Shown here piece after piece: positions 32,901 to 38,512 of a stretch of DNA of 46,575 bases (position 1 is the stretch's first letter; every line of letters starts with the position of its first letter). Source of the DNA: a virus. Location: positions 1 through 46,575 of IMG/VR virus record IMGVR_UViG_3300025316_001109; one strand, 5' to 3'. Made by a program: the position numbers and the translations under genes. Below the pieces are notes generated by a model. That model worked only from the letters and a program-made list of their open reading frames with translations. It was not told the DNA's origin and did no database searches.

Positions 32901-35752
32901 TAGAAGAACAAGGGGGCAGGGTAACAGATGCTGAGGATGCTTACAATGATAAGAACCGCAGCATAGGACGGTCAACGTATGAAAGCCAAGAATTTGAACG
33001 CAACGAAATGGGGGTTACCCGCGATGCTTACAAGGCTATTATTAAAAGCAAAGCACTTGACACCCTAGCGGATGTACCGCTATCTCCTGATACAACGCAG
33101 AACATGCGTAAAATTGGACTGTACTTGCAAGCCAAGGATATACAAGAAGCAATTGAACTGGGTTTAGTTGACCGTGGAGAGCTGGGATTCTTTGAAGAGA
33201 TAGGGACGTTTCACACGGATTACATAAAAGAGTTTGAAGCGGCTGTTTCTCCTGCCTTCCGTAAGGACTTATGGGCAGCAGTGAATAACGCCACCCGGTA
33301 CGGGTTGGATCAAGAGTTGAAAGCAGGGTTAATGACCACTGAAGACTACGACAAACACGCAGCACGGTTGTTCTATGTTCCTCAAAGAGGCTGGGATGAA
33401 CGCGATGTTGCTAACATAGACACCCACTACAATAAAGGAGGCGGGTCAATGTACGGAGACCCTTACAACGCGGTACTTATTAAAGCCAAAGGTCGCCAGA
33501 GTTTAGGGTCAGACCCTTTGCACTTTATTCAGAGCATGGGGCACAGTGCCCTATTGACCGCTGAGAAAAACCTATACAAACAAAAAGCCCTGAACATGGT
33601 TCGGGTTAATATCGAAATAGGTCGTCAAAGCGGGGCTTTCAACTTTAAACAGGTTTGGTATCTGAATACAGGAACTAAAGATACCAGTGGCGCAATAATA
33701 TACGATGAGATATTTGAACGCCCGGATCAAAAATTCTTTGAAGAGGATAAAGCTACCCGTGAGGAAATAAAAGGACTCAAAAGCCAGATTTCCGAAGCTA
33801 TAAAAGAGGGAGACCATGACAAAGCGGACGATATTAAACTGCTTGTGGACGAAGCCATCGACCGGATAAACATACAACACGATGTCAATGACGCGTACAA
33901 ACGTACCCGGACTTCCGGCGAAGCCATACAACACGAAGTGCAGGTTTATGATAGGGGTGAGAAATTTATTATCTGGTTTAAGGATGAAAGAGTGGCTAAT
34001 GCTTTGAATAATGCTACTGACGGACAGGTTACACCGTATCTACAAAATGTGATTGGCAGGTCAACCCGTTGGTACTCGTCAATCATGACACAGTATAACC
34101 CTGCTTTTGCAGCGTGGAACTTCATGCGTGATATTGAGCTGGCAAACATAGCCCTGCCAATGGAAGAGGGGCTGGTATTTACAGCAAACTTCAATAAGAA
34201 CGTATTTAACCCCCAAGTATCTGCCGCAATTGTAAGGCATCTGACAGGGAAAGAAAAACGTAGTATTGCAGCCGACAAAATATTGGATAACTTTTTTGCT
34301 GATGGGGCTGCAACAGGGTTTACTTACTTGAAAGATCTAGACCAGATTAAGAAAGATTTGCGCAAAGCCATAGAACCTACCTTGCTGGAAAGTACTTTAG
34401 GCAGCCAGTTGAACTTACTTAATGCAAAAGCACTAGGAAAAGCATTCTCGGCTCTTACTGAGTATAGTGAGTTGGTAACTCGTTCCGCTGCCTATAAAAC
34501 AGCTATTGAGATGGGTTACAGTCGGGAGAAAGCGGCTACACTTGCCAAAGAACTAACGGTAAATTTCAACCGCAAAGGGTCTGACACGAAGGTATTCAGT
34601 TCAATGTTTGCCTTCTTCAATGCCTCGGTACAGGGAACAGTGAGAGCCTCAAGACTTGCAAAATACGGAAAAACGTTTGCAAGCATAGTAGCCGGATTAG
34701 CTGTGCTAGGATTCATTAACACTCTTTTCAACCCTAACGATCCTGATGATGAAAAGAACTGGAGTGAATTTGGCCGAATGCAAAACGTGATACTATTTGG
34801 TGTTAAGTTACCGGTTACTCATTTTTTCCGTGCATTTTGGGCAACGGGTGTACAAGCGGCTTTAGCTTATCAGGGTCAAAAGACAATCAGCAACGCGCTG
34901 TTTGATTCATTTAAGAATTTTTCAAACGAGGTATTACCTGGCGGGATCAACCCGATTAATGCTTTTACTTTCGATACGGAGTCTAATTTTGTGAAGTATG
35001 ACGGACTTAGGGACTTTGTGCCATCAACAGCGCAGCCAATAGCCGACGTATTGAACAATCGCACATTTACAGGTGCAACGGTACACCGTGAAGCATTCAC
35101 AAACAAGGATAAAGTGCCTCAAGCATTTTTGGGGAAACGTGATGTAAGTCCGGCAGCGCAAGCCTTCTCTGATTTTCTACTAGAGTTCGGCGGTGGAGAC
35201 AAGAATATAAAAGACACCTACAATGCTAGAGGCGAAAAGATACCTTTTATATTCGATGTGAACCCTTCGGATGCGGAATACCTTGTAACTGGTTATACGG
35301 GCGGGGTTGGTAAATTTGTCATGGATATTTACAAAGCGACCAGCGGACTTATTGAAACAGGAGAGGTTGATCCTTCCAAACTACCGGTTATAAACAGAGC
35401 CGTTAAACCCTATAACGAAGATAAGGTATTTTTCGGTAAGTACTATGAGTTGATGAACAGGATTAAAACCTACGAGAACTCTACCAGTGTTCGCAAAAAG
35501 TCATTTGTGCAAGAGGGCGCAGTTTACAGACCAGCAATCAACGACTTTGTAGGTATGATGTCTTCTCCACAGGGCAGATTGATATACCGGGCTAAAGGAG
35601 TTCAGGCGCAAGTTGAAAAAATGCAAGACCTGATTGATAAATCCCACAAGTCTGGGAACCAAGAAAAGGCGAAAGAGTATCAAACTAAAATGAACGGATA
35701 CATGAAACAGATAGATGAGTTACTTGATGAGTGGAAAAGTACTAAGAACTAA
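20960..35752 (+). CDS. Giant polyvalent protein (4930 aa): protease, InPase-like, methylase and helicase domains
   Basis: Two ~29-residue repeats with GYDxGDxNxF lie at 1-58, and hydrophobic segments at about 258-295, 316-340 and 423-447. A zincin-like site HEQAH is at 1065-1069. An inorganic-pyrophosphatase-like domain (NPKGSTRSGVD, DHIDVFVG) spans about 1370-1490. A DarB-like N6-methylase (YTGWGGLAAVF near 2288, NVPFG near 2417) and an SF2 helicase follow: AHEVGTGKT near 3050, VDEAHAYKK near 3230, ATGTPISNT near 3282, QRNGRIMRQG near 3568. The C-terminal 550 residues resemble LPD38, with a membrane helix near 4573-4592. Such proteins are packaged and injected with the DNA, protecting it from restriction and other defences. 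At about 550 kDa it is exceptionally large and has no internal stop. Confidence 0.93.
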   Translation: MAEPLSQTLYNTLTKDGYDLGDYNSFSEKVSNPAKAKVLYDSITKDGYDVGDFNTFHSKVATPMARPSETAEVNPFFTPEIEQGAKQPASIAVTPTTNIPRQGQLDSTSSNAPVTEIPASELPGDEANTNRIKIPDLNYGVTPLQNDAIQTSDNYPSIKLDNAKQNIIQNSPAVTVDKPHVTKEKKFDERVFDSAVSSVNALGGAVEGAVGDYFKKMNGIWGAKWMDDLGGWFTKQSDAVQETTEKNAPIKSGLPEMVGSLLPIAAATVADVYSGGLLTPAIMSTFGASGYGDGIRAYDDIKKQTGGESNEYARTGAGLAYSVIMLGTMNALGKFGVKGVQQLSKSPIITRAIESVFKSNPTAFEGGASELMQAYAKAQPTFAKQLLTNGIHSVATMEGMELSKMGVNAAIGQHQTLQDWTNTATSAAVTGVLFTMVAPFSIKYADAANVSRRNAQGEVTIGMKGDIPVEIIDTKEGNKGLTPDNKLVDIDQNTIQNSFTMTTKHFNQVLDNLKQTKTIEPNLERNAFGNRVAQTLTKLQSSPGVITTAVDAQGNKAYVSGKDKDGNLVGFDANGQIQVIDPNAKLESAPIGSVHDAIMGKWDEVNGNAAPKPDLTPRIEQVKADIQQQQQAATQQITDIANRDTGAVQTVKLADGREVNLTGGNIALTEEGKIDFSNTDKVLYYLDENGTKQMISSDQVNSLVSHTPVDQAIAQSHEQIANATLGKANYQRGMAVVLLNPDGSPQLGDTGKPVSTKLTNVTDNGVEFTTADGQPMQLTFDEAYKMLGHATDHMDYKPGQAFDVDGVTHVIQHPNADGTYKVTAFPQGAEPYDVDVPAEEIDKFVQPLTNSVKTDVVNSQPQKQFPLDKDGQIDFNAITDPTNLADAYTQEFGDQSKGIIEKSIEYVQGLVAKAQAIEEPVKQLRELKKAQGKLDLLNAAKGLLGSDTMPTEVWAAEENTPVETPIQNNSLSLPDRFDNATTLEEKHAAAAEIADKLEGLFPVAKTAALCSTRQDFKNVLAENKSSKLSKAIDKGLVQGCFWKNKVFLNLQDISNTAELVVTWAHEQAHAIVDRTFTKQELEDLYASTDKAVIIDLLPDADLTNSPDVQANEAIAYAIERIFGTSEPEALATGSVQVPEAIAGQKDLSEKVIKVLQILTNNTNHGTNISDGSGQALHDANNPETERPVDGTAEQGASTNIGGQADGLDPASSGRVPGTGGIKPAHAIGEEVVYQGGNYKVNAVGHDVSTGEVIYDLDTLDGKVAHEDVPQGELNKDEAVTVTPVTEPSLTQQRDELQAKSDALRAQASTADKAESAKLYGQAGALNKRIKALNEQIAAEESAKIATSIAEQEPNLSPTEAQQLAGNYKKAHITVQGMDVTVENPKGSTRSGVDEDGKEWEHVMNSHYGYFKRTEGKDGDHIDVFVGDNPISEKIFVVDQTKKGTGVFPAFDESKVMLGYNSPEEAKAAYMENYDKDWDGFYAITEVGVEDFKKWLYDGAKQHKPFHEYKETPAPVEKVDPQKQTELDFVKGAPLDSFTVRHSANNLDQTFILTDKKVQRDRETGISNPFQIYTFSKYDSGETFLNRYNSFETLEDAKRMMEWYKKEGTVDSGLQPIRRYEGKNSDGVAESTVKIAVKKGELDKAYDWTWKPYPSTRAGKGYAIGRLIEEAVELWKTPYEKASDKDGHEEAIREALKAGRLDVETYNRLHGIDYGMYGGQGFVRNFSEALKPAIDYTSARNNFIKKSVSPATKKILDTLEKQLDGTLKTKARSIEELANRGIFANEKTELVAKRAKSSDENAIWSSTGYYINSEETKFTLNGYYVSKTEYEYSKYLKSIVKQETEKLAVVYTDGRTPEGKKALIDAIKAKFEANKKDEPRFRQQIKEVERFNKITAPNGTILQDNEHANEHSRRKSQGRVSSDQTEGQSAEEWEKENWERFAETAKGYVNQVSKGYLSPEDLYDLFSIFKSLRKYAYDTADFSVEDMDDIAAVLSHEGYINWDDEGTRDYFENIYQGLKEQGRNTPRFHQKSELDKNILVDGYQLSAYILDEGNVAFPDYANQMVDAIGQDIIPYLKTMYVGSMWFPGMEKFRSQMSSVDEVDTFDLTKNLTQIQNNVTDNSVSLGTKTNDHESNTEQLGGNSPLENGGELAGSAPSNGAERTTTPPKTDRRNSTGSDKLAGDSSSERRGQGGSEGNSGGYAEPITEGGVSSGETDKQQQDGGNLPQSETVGQTRNTRNYVIPRGTDVAPRGDVAKITANIAAIKLAKKLNESGAIATPEQKDVLAKYTGWGGLAAVFKPDNARYQTLKDALTTDQYDSARASTTTAFFTPPAEISATWDMIQKLGFNGGEILEPSGGIGHFFGLMPRSISENSNLRGVELDTVSGLIFKALYPDAKINISGFEEQRIANNSLDLVVSNVPFGAFKVHDKVDKDLSNKFDIHDFFIAKSVRKLKPGGLGVFITTSSTLDKSTALRNWIINEGNADFIDSVRLNSDTFKQAAGTEATADIIIIRKRDANGKSEFAKNLQDVVAQRETPYTQDKKTSWGSIYGTEEKTATMRINKYFADNPEKMAGEMKFGFEGGNDIRPTEQRLAPVKGISQEQVLSNFVGSLPTNIFGAEPISTERKSVESDGTKEGGLTVIDGVPHMIEYGRAVPMDWNDNKVSGRTKSQVVEDYNAIKTAVTTLLEAENNDSPNIETLRKNLNKVYDSFVKQYGYLSKNAKIPFLRDDVDFPAISAIENVNDVTRPLANKKEFDITKSDVFSKRVIDKQQTLKADNVTDAVKVSMYQSGRVDIPYIATLTGVSEEKAKAEILDKRIGFVNPSTGLVDERSNYLSGNVRQKLAIAEQANEAGEYNTNIEELSKVIPSDIPMHLIKVSLGSTWIPTKAYDKFFEETFGVTSNIQKTSGDKFMGNFQSQRNMKDAQAGVMGATGSQIALNGMNNTGTTIYRWEYVDGQRKSVKDVVATAQAAAKQAELNEQFDAWAKSGANPYAEEMANYYNTTFNAVVPKTVDASSFESFPGASRVKIPREHQKEGTLRTLEAATLLAHEVGTGKTITLISSAMEMRRLGIAKKPCIVVQRSTYDQFVKEIKELYPQAKVLVPSAKDLTAAQREQLFAKIAYNDWDIVVLYHGYLDSIPDDPDRVNQYIDEHIQEKIDLMNEVRASSDPNAKRMASGIEKEIKGLEERKTPSVKQEEKTKAKASAKAEKLLDRRTDNGMTFEQLGIDALLVDEAHAYKKLGFSTSLKGVKGIDVGASQRAQSLRLKSSYILENNNGKNVVFATGTPISNTMAEMWTFLRYLLPKSELDRLQMTNFDSFVNNFGTIEESSEFSTSGKFKVTNRFSSFSNVPELIQAWKQIAHTVLTEEVATLKEGVGTPRVESGKPIDNMLKQTLPLKMVMKSIKQRLQDFENMTGKEKKENSHIPLVMFGLAKRAAIDVRLVDPNLPDDPNSKLNETVKAVLSDLKDTKDYKGTVAVFCDSYQSSDKGFNVFEDIKQKLIDEGIPAEQIAIVNDYTTDEKKSVLWTKVNAGDVRVVMGTTEKLGVGVNIQQRLHTLIHMDAPVRPSDYQQRNGRIMRQGNDHLPMDKTIKILRIGVEQTLDVTGYQRLEIKKKFIDQIMKGDVSHRSLDEAEVEGSDSNNFSQMMASLSGSQAALAYSIEQNKLRKLQNASEYHDKNQIFMSSEVKRNENIIKTTGGIIDGLQKQRAEVKAIFPDGRVLSVTIGNTEVKTTEEIDGLIAKTLTKRIDKEVEDLRVDMERETAEIKTSMLINGKKFNLTVNIKRDYDVVNHKTRVSRQIDYQSADYADLNGSAGAKVENLIGIVNDFISLRGFDEDIRKRGIGVEKAIRENEAYKPQIGQPFPKQKEIEAAEKRAEELDAQMRKELAEIEAKEAAENVQAVDISAGLEEEEPRFRQVTLPVKPKFEGDLKAYSQAMKEYQDKASEVLPELAQELDTAFSNAKDEFLRKRQDADRFIKLQQRFVEEQGGRVTDAEDAYNDKNRSIGRSTYESQEFERNEMGVTRDAYKAIIKSKALDTLADVPLSPDTTQNMRKIGLYLQAKDIQEAIELGLVDRGELGFFEEIGTFHTDYIKEFEAAVSPAFRKDLWAAVNNATRYGLDQELKAGLMTTEDYDKHAARLFYVPQRGWDERDVANIDTHYNKGGGSMYGDPYNAVLIKAKGRQSLGSDPLHFIQSMGHSALLTAEKNLYKQKALNMVRVNIEIGRQSGAFNFKQVWYLNTGTKDTSGAIIYDEIFERPDQKFFEEDKATREEIKGLKSQISEAIKEGDHDKADDIKLLVDEAIDRINIQHDVNDAYKRTRTSGEAIQHEVQVYDRGEKFIIWFKDERVANALNNATDGQVTPYLQNVIGRSTRWYSSIMTQYNPAFAAWNFMRDIELANIALPMEEGLVFTANFNKNVFNPQVSAAIVRHLTGKEKRSIAADKILDNFFADGAATGFTYLKDLDQIKKDLRKAIEPTLLESTLGSQLNLLNAKALGKAFSALTEYSELVTRSAAYKTAIEMGYSREKAATLAKELTVNFNRKGSDTKVFSSMFAFFNASVQGTVRASRLAKYGKTFASIVAGLAVLGFINTLFNPNDPDDEKNWSEFGRMQNVILFGVKLPVTHFFRAFWATGVQAALAYQGQKTISNALFDSFKNFSNEVLPGGINPINAFTFDTESNFVKYDGLRDFVPSTAQPIADVLNNRTFTGATVHREAFTNKDKVPQAFLGKRDVSPAAQAFSDFLLEFGGGDKNIKDTYNARGEKIPFIFDVNPSDAEYLVTGYTGGVGKFVMDIYKATSGLIETGEVDPSKLPVINRAVKPYNEDKVFFGKYYELMNRIKTYENSTSVRKKSFVQEGAVYRPAINDFVGMMSSPQGRLIYRAKGVQAQVEKMQDLIDKSHKSGNQEKAKEYQTKMNGYMKQIDELLDEWKSTKN
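24450..24623 (+). CDS. Overprinted small ORF in the giant gene (57 aa, frame +1)
   Basis: An ATG-initiated frame, MVRISATEAGKHFTMQITQK and onward to ADEFPEPEE, with protein-like composition and two amphipathic helices. It coincides with a stretch where the main frame is low-complexity (Gly/Ser/Asp-rich) between the zincin region and the next beta domain. It is offset +1 from the main frame, as are two further ORFs of the same kind. It may be an expressed nested gene or the fossil of a gene absorbed by fusion. Confidence 0.3.
   Translation: MVRISATEAGKHFTMQITQKQSDRLTELLSKEPQPISEDRRMDLILQAADEFPEPEE
26649..26804 (+). CDS. Overprinted small ORF in the giant gene (51 aa, frame +1)
   Basis: An ATG-started frame (MEPSYKIMNTRTNILDESL, then KEEYHLTKPKGK and a basic tail) overlapping a Ser/Arg/Gln-rich linker of the main frame. 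The first 25 residues look protein-like and the tail is low complexity. It uses the same +1 offset as the ORFs at 24450 and 27345. The case is weaker than for those two. Confidence 0.2.
   Translation: MEPSYKIMNTRTNILDESLKEEYHLTKPKGKVPKSGKKKTGSVSQKPPKAT
27345..27680 (+). CDS. Overprinted ORF in the giant gene (111 aa, frame +1)
   Basis: Reads MTMRAIQSSWAEIALWKMAE and onward, with NWRDQLLQMAQNEPQHLL, EETVLAAISWQETALANGG and LNPSQRAEYP: balanced, Trp-containing and helical, like a genuine conserved small protein. In the same interval the main frame is a Gly/Ser/Thr-rich linker (GGSEGNSGGYAEPITEGG) just before the methylase domain. The contrast suggests the +1 frame was, or still is, the coding frame here. 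An internal ATG (MAENWRDQ) is an alternative start. No ribosome site is evident. Confidence 0.4.
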   Translation: MTMRAIQSSWAEIALWKMAENWRDQLLQMAQNEPQHLLKQIEETVLAAISWQETALANGGDKGEVKEIAEDMLNPSQRAEYPAEKQISNSKMAEIYRSLKQLAKQETPETM

Positions 35753-35755
35753 ACG

Positions 35756-35790
35756 AAAGAAAACCCTGCATTACGTAGGGTTTTCTTTTT
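35756..35790 (+). terminator. Bidirectional terminator after the giant gene
   Basis: AAAGAAAACCCT (35756-35767) pairs perfectly over 12 bp with AGGGTTTTCTTT (35777-35788), with a 9-nt loop and a trailing TT. The A-rich 5' side makes it usable from the opposite strand too, where the lipoprotein gene converges. Confidence 0.85.
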
Positions 35791-35793
35791 ACC

Positions 35794-36198
35794 CTACTGT
35801 TTCTTTACAAGGTATCTCCCTTTCCTTATCACACTTATCTCTTTGTATAGTTTTACCCCTTTGGAGTAATAGTAGACCACAATAACAGCATTCTGTGAGT
35901 CATAATAGGTCGTACCCATAGCGGGAAAATCCACAGACAATGTTCCGTTCCCACTTCCTGACAATGGAGAAACACTTAACCCCGGTACCCTGCCGGATGC
36001 CCCTGCGTTATTCATGTACACAGTCCAAGTAGTGTTTGACTTAATACTCACTGGCAAGGGTCCGCTGGAACTACCGAGAGATAAAGAGCCGGGGCTTACA
36101 ACAAGGGATGTTGTTGTATCCGTTCCATTTAAAGCCGGTTCGTTGCTTGTACAGCTAAATAAGAGGAATACAATTAATAAGAGTATTAGTTTTTTCAT
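35794..36198 (-). CDS. BACON-like lipoprotein (probable lysogenic-conversion gene)
   Basis: A 134-residue protein with a lipoprotein signal (MKKLILLLIVFLLFSC, lipobox Cys16). The mature part matches the BACON/immunoglobulin-like pattern of Bacteroidetes surface proteins: LVVSPGSLSLGSSSGPLPVS, NTTWTVYM, LSVSPLSGSGNGTLSVDFPA and VIVVYYYSKG. It would be exported and anchored in the outer membrane or on the surface. It is minus-strand between two plus-strand late operons and has its own host-type -7 box at 36225-36218, so it can be expressed in the lysogen. Possible roles are superinfection exclusion by masking a receptor, or glycan binding; neither is demonstrated. Confidence 0.85.
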   Translation of the reverse strand: MKKLILLLIVFLLFSCTSNEPALNGTDTTTSLVVSPGSLSLGSSSGPLPVSIKSNTTWTVYMNNAGASGRVPGLSVSPLSGSGNGTLSVDFPAMGTTYYDSQNAVIVVYYYSKGVKLYKEISVIRKGRYLVKKQ

Positions 36199-36217
36199 AT
36201 TTTATAAATTTAGTTTG

Positions 36218-36225
36218 CAAATATA
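36218..36225 (-). promoter_or_regulatory. Host-type promoter for the BACON lipoprotein gene
   Basis: On the minus strand the sequence reads TATATTTG, an exact Bacteroidetes -7 box, 20 nt before the lipoprotein ATG. No clear -33 TTTG is visible. It lies back to back with late promoter copy 2 (units from 36240), so expression from the two directions may compete. Confidence 0.6.
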
Positions 36226-36239
36226 ACACAATTTCTTTA

Positions 36240-36306
36240 TTAAAACATAGCAACAAAATCTTAAAACATAGCGACTTTGTCGGTAACTTATTAATTTCCT
36301 TTGTGC
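36240..36306 (+). promoter_or_regulatory. Late promoter copy 2 (tandem 21-bp units)
   Basis: Units at 36240-36260 and 36261-36281, both beginning TTAAAACATAGC and differing only in the second half (AACAAAATC versus GACTTTGTC). They are followed by GGTAACTTATTAATTTCC and TTTG at 36299-36302. This is the best-conserved of the three copies and precedes the portal gene start by 44 nt. Confidence 0.78.
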
Positions 36307-36324
36307 AGACATACCTATACCATC

Positions 36325-38322
36325 ATGGCTGCACCAGTAAACTATAAGAAATTCAATAAGAAGGCAGTAATGCCTCAGGCAAAACCTAAAGAACCCGTAC
36401 GTTTTGAACAGGGGTTCAACTCACTCGAGAAGTGGGATAATATGGGCCGACTGCTGAAGTACAAAGATATGTACGATAAGCTGTACAATTTCCGCAAGAA
36501 CCGCCAACGTAACATTGACTATGCCTCGGGTAACCAGTGGGGTGACCTAATGGAAGACCCGGACAGCCCTTACGCAGGGAAAGCCATTACCGAAGAGATG
36601 TATATCAAAAGGCAGGGGAAAGTTCCGCTAAAGAATAACCTTATCATGCCGCTTATTAAGTCGGTTATAGGTACATTCAGGGGAAACAAAACTGAGCCGG
36701 TAGCCATTGCCCGGGATAGGGACGAGCAGAAAGTGGGCGAAATGATGAGTATTGCTATGCAGTACGCCTACCAGCTCAACGATGTGTGGGAGCTTGACGC
36801 GGAGGCGTTAACCGAGTATGTAATGTCAGGGTTTTGTGTACAAAAAGTATCACGCAAATGGTTTAAAGACCGCCGGATATACGATGCTTATGTGGAGTGT
36901 GTGAACCCTTCCGTGTGTTTCTTCAACTCTGACATGGTGGACGTTCGAGGGGATGATTTAAAAACGTTTGGCATACTCAAAGACCTTAGCATGGCTGAGA
37001 TACTCAGCGTGTATGCAAAGACGAAGGAGGATGCTATCCGAATCCGCTCACTCTATGTGAACATGGATGAGAAACTACCGGCCCAATACGATGCTTTCTC
37101 CAGCAAACGCTTTCAGAATATGGACTTCTTTATTCCTTCGGAACAAAGTATGTGCCGGGTTGTTGAAGCGTGGGAGCTGGAATACAAAGAACGACTACGC
37201 ATACATGATACATTAATAGGCGAGCCGGATGTTATTGAGCTAAACCAACGCGCTGAACTTGTGGACAAGGTAAATGCACAGCGCATAGCGGATGCAGTAG
37301 CGCAGGGAGTAGCCGCGGAAGATGTACCACTGATTGAAGCCGAGTGGTTTATTGACCAGTTTTGGTATGTTCGCATATTGACCCCAACGGGTGAGGCATT
37401 GTGGGAGGGTGAAACACCTTTTGAACATCTCAGTCAACCTTTCTGTCACAAAGCATCGCTTATCAACGGCAAAATACAATCTTTCGTAGAGGACGTGATC
37501 GACCAACAGCGGTATATCAACCGACTGGTAACTATGATTGACTTCATTATGGGGGCCAGTGCCAAAGGGGTACTTATATTCCCTGATGATGGTACGCTTA
37601 CCGAGAATGATAAATCTGAAATTCTGGAAGAGTGGGTAAAATATAACGGGGTAATCTTTGCCAAACTCAAACCAGGTGCAACAATGCCACAACAGGTAAG
37701 TACCAACGCTACGAACGTGGGGGCTTATGAGCTGCTTAATATCCAGCTTAAACTGATGAATGACATATCAGGAGTACACGGAGCTATGCAGGGGCAAGCA
37801 CCGCAAGCGGGAACGCCAGCGGCCATGTATGCACAAGAGAGCCAGAACTCAGCAACGAATTTAGCTGACCTGTACGAACGGTTTAACTCGTTCCGCAGAC
37901 AAAGGGACTACATGCTGATGAAACTGATACAGCAGTACTACGATTCACCGAGATATATCAATATAGCGGGTAAGGATTACAGCGAAGAAAGCAAATTCTA
38001 TACGCCTGACAAGGTAAGGGATTGCGAGTTTGATGTGGTGGTAGCTGAAAGCCCGAGTACTCCGGCTTACCGTACGATCATGAACGGCTTCTTATTGCAG
38101 CTATTCCAACAACAAGCCATTGACGTGAAGACTTTACTTGAGAACTCGGCTTATCCGTTCGCTGATCGGGTGCTAAACTCCATACAGCGCAAAGAGGATG
38201 AAATGAAACAAGCACAGGGGGGAGCAGTACCGCAGGGCGGAGGTGCACCGATAGAAGTACCGCCGGAAGTACAACAAGGCGTGAACCCTCTAGTGGGTCA
38301 AATGCTAAAAGGGGCTGCTTAG
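36325..38322 (+). CDS. Portal protein
   Basis: A 665-residue portal of the P22/podovirus-like type, forming the dodecameric DNA entry ring at the capsid vertex. The start is ATG 36325 (MAAPVNYKKFNKK); upstream in-frame codons overlap the late promoter. Typical features are RNIDYASGNQWGD near the start, MPLIKSVIGTFRGNK, the stem region around EGETPFEHLSQPF, DVIDQQRYINRLVTMIDFI, SGVHGAMQGQ and the C-terminal Gly/Pro/Gln-rich tail. It is alone in its transcription unit between the late promoter and a terminator that overlaps the stop. Confidence 0.9.
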   Translation: MAAPVNYKKFNKKAVMPQAKPKEPVRFEQGFNSLEKWDNMGRLLKYKDMYDKLYNFRKNRQRNIDYASGNQWGDLMEDPDSPYAGKAITEEMYIKRQGKVPLKNNLIMPLIKSVIGTFRGNKTEPVAIARDRDEQKVGEMMSIAMQYAYQLNDVWELDAEALTEYVMSGFCVQKVSRKWFKDRRIYDAYVECVNPSVCFFNSDMVDVRGDDLKTFGILKDLSMAEILSVYAKTKEDAIRIRSLYVNMDEKLPAQYDAFSSKRFQNMDFFIPSEQSMCRVVEAWELEYKERLRIHDTLIGEPDVIELNQRAELVDKVNAQRIADAVAQGVAAEDVPLIEAEWFIDQFWYVRILTPTGEALWEGETPFEHLSQPFCHKASLINGKIQSFVEDVIDQQRYINRLVTMIDFIMGASAKGVLIFPDDGTLTENDKSEILEEWVKYNGVIFAKLKPGATMPQQVSTNATNVGAYELLNIQLKLMNDISGVHGAMQGQAPQAGTPAAMYAQESQNSATNLADLYERFNSFRRQRDYMLMKLIQQYYDSPRYINIAGKDYSEESKFYTPDKVRDCEFDVVVAESPSTPAYRTIMNGFLLQLFQQQAIDVKTLLENSAYPFADRVLNSIQRKEDEMKQAQGGAVPQGGGAPIEVPPEVQQGVNPLVGQMLKGAA

Positions 38323-38332
38323 CCCCTTTTTG
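38307..38332 (+). terminator. Rho-independent terminator overlapping the portal stop codon
   Basis: AAAAGGGGCT (38307-38316) pairs with AGCCCCTTTT (38321-38330) around loop GCTT, followed by TG. The portal stop TAG (38320-38322) lies inside it. It separates the portal unit from the convergent minus-strand packaging cluster. Confidence 0.88.
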
Positions 38333-38407
38333 TTGTGAATACTTAGCGGAATATCCGCAGAAGTCGCCACCTGGAAAGTCGCAACCTCCTACTATGTTTT
38401 CTGACTA

Positions 38408-38512
38408 TCATAATGGTAACAACCCTATAACAAAGTTTCCAATGATAGAAATAACTATCAGTATAATACTGGCTATCAATAGCCATTTATTAGGAATTTC
38501 TTCTTTAGTCAT
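38408..38512 (-). CDS. Tiny single-pass membrane protein (34 aa)
   Basis: Reads MTKEEIPNKWLLIASIILIV and continues ISIIGNFVIG: a short polar start and one strong hydrophobic helix of about 22 residues. Its ATG overlaps the stop of the upstream minus gene by four bases (ATGA at 38512-38509), the same coupling used throughout this phage, which supports it as a real gene. It is the last gene of the packaging cluster. The size and topology would suit a pinholin-like or lysis-accessory role, but that is only an inference. Confidence 0.6.
   Translation of the reverse strand: MTKEEIPNKWLLIASIILIVISIIGNFVIGLLPL

Noticed and set aside
36301-36324. Upstream extension of the portal ORF (MCRHTYTI)
   Set aside because: It starts inside the late promoter block, before the likely transcription start.
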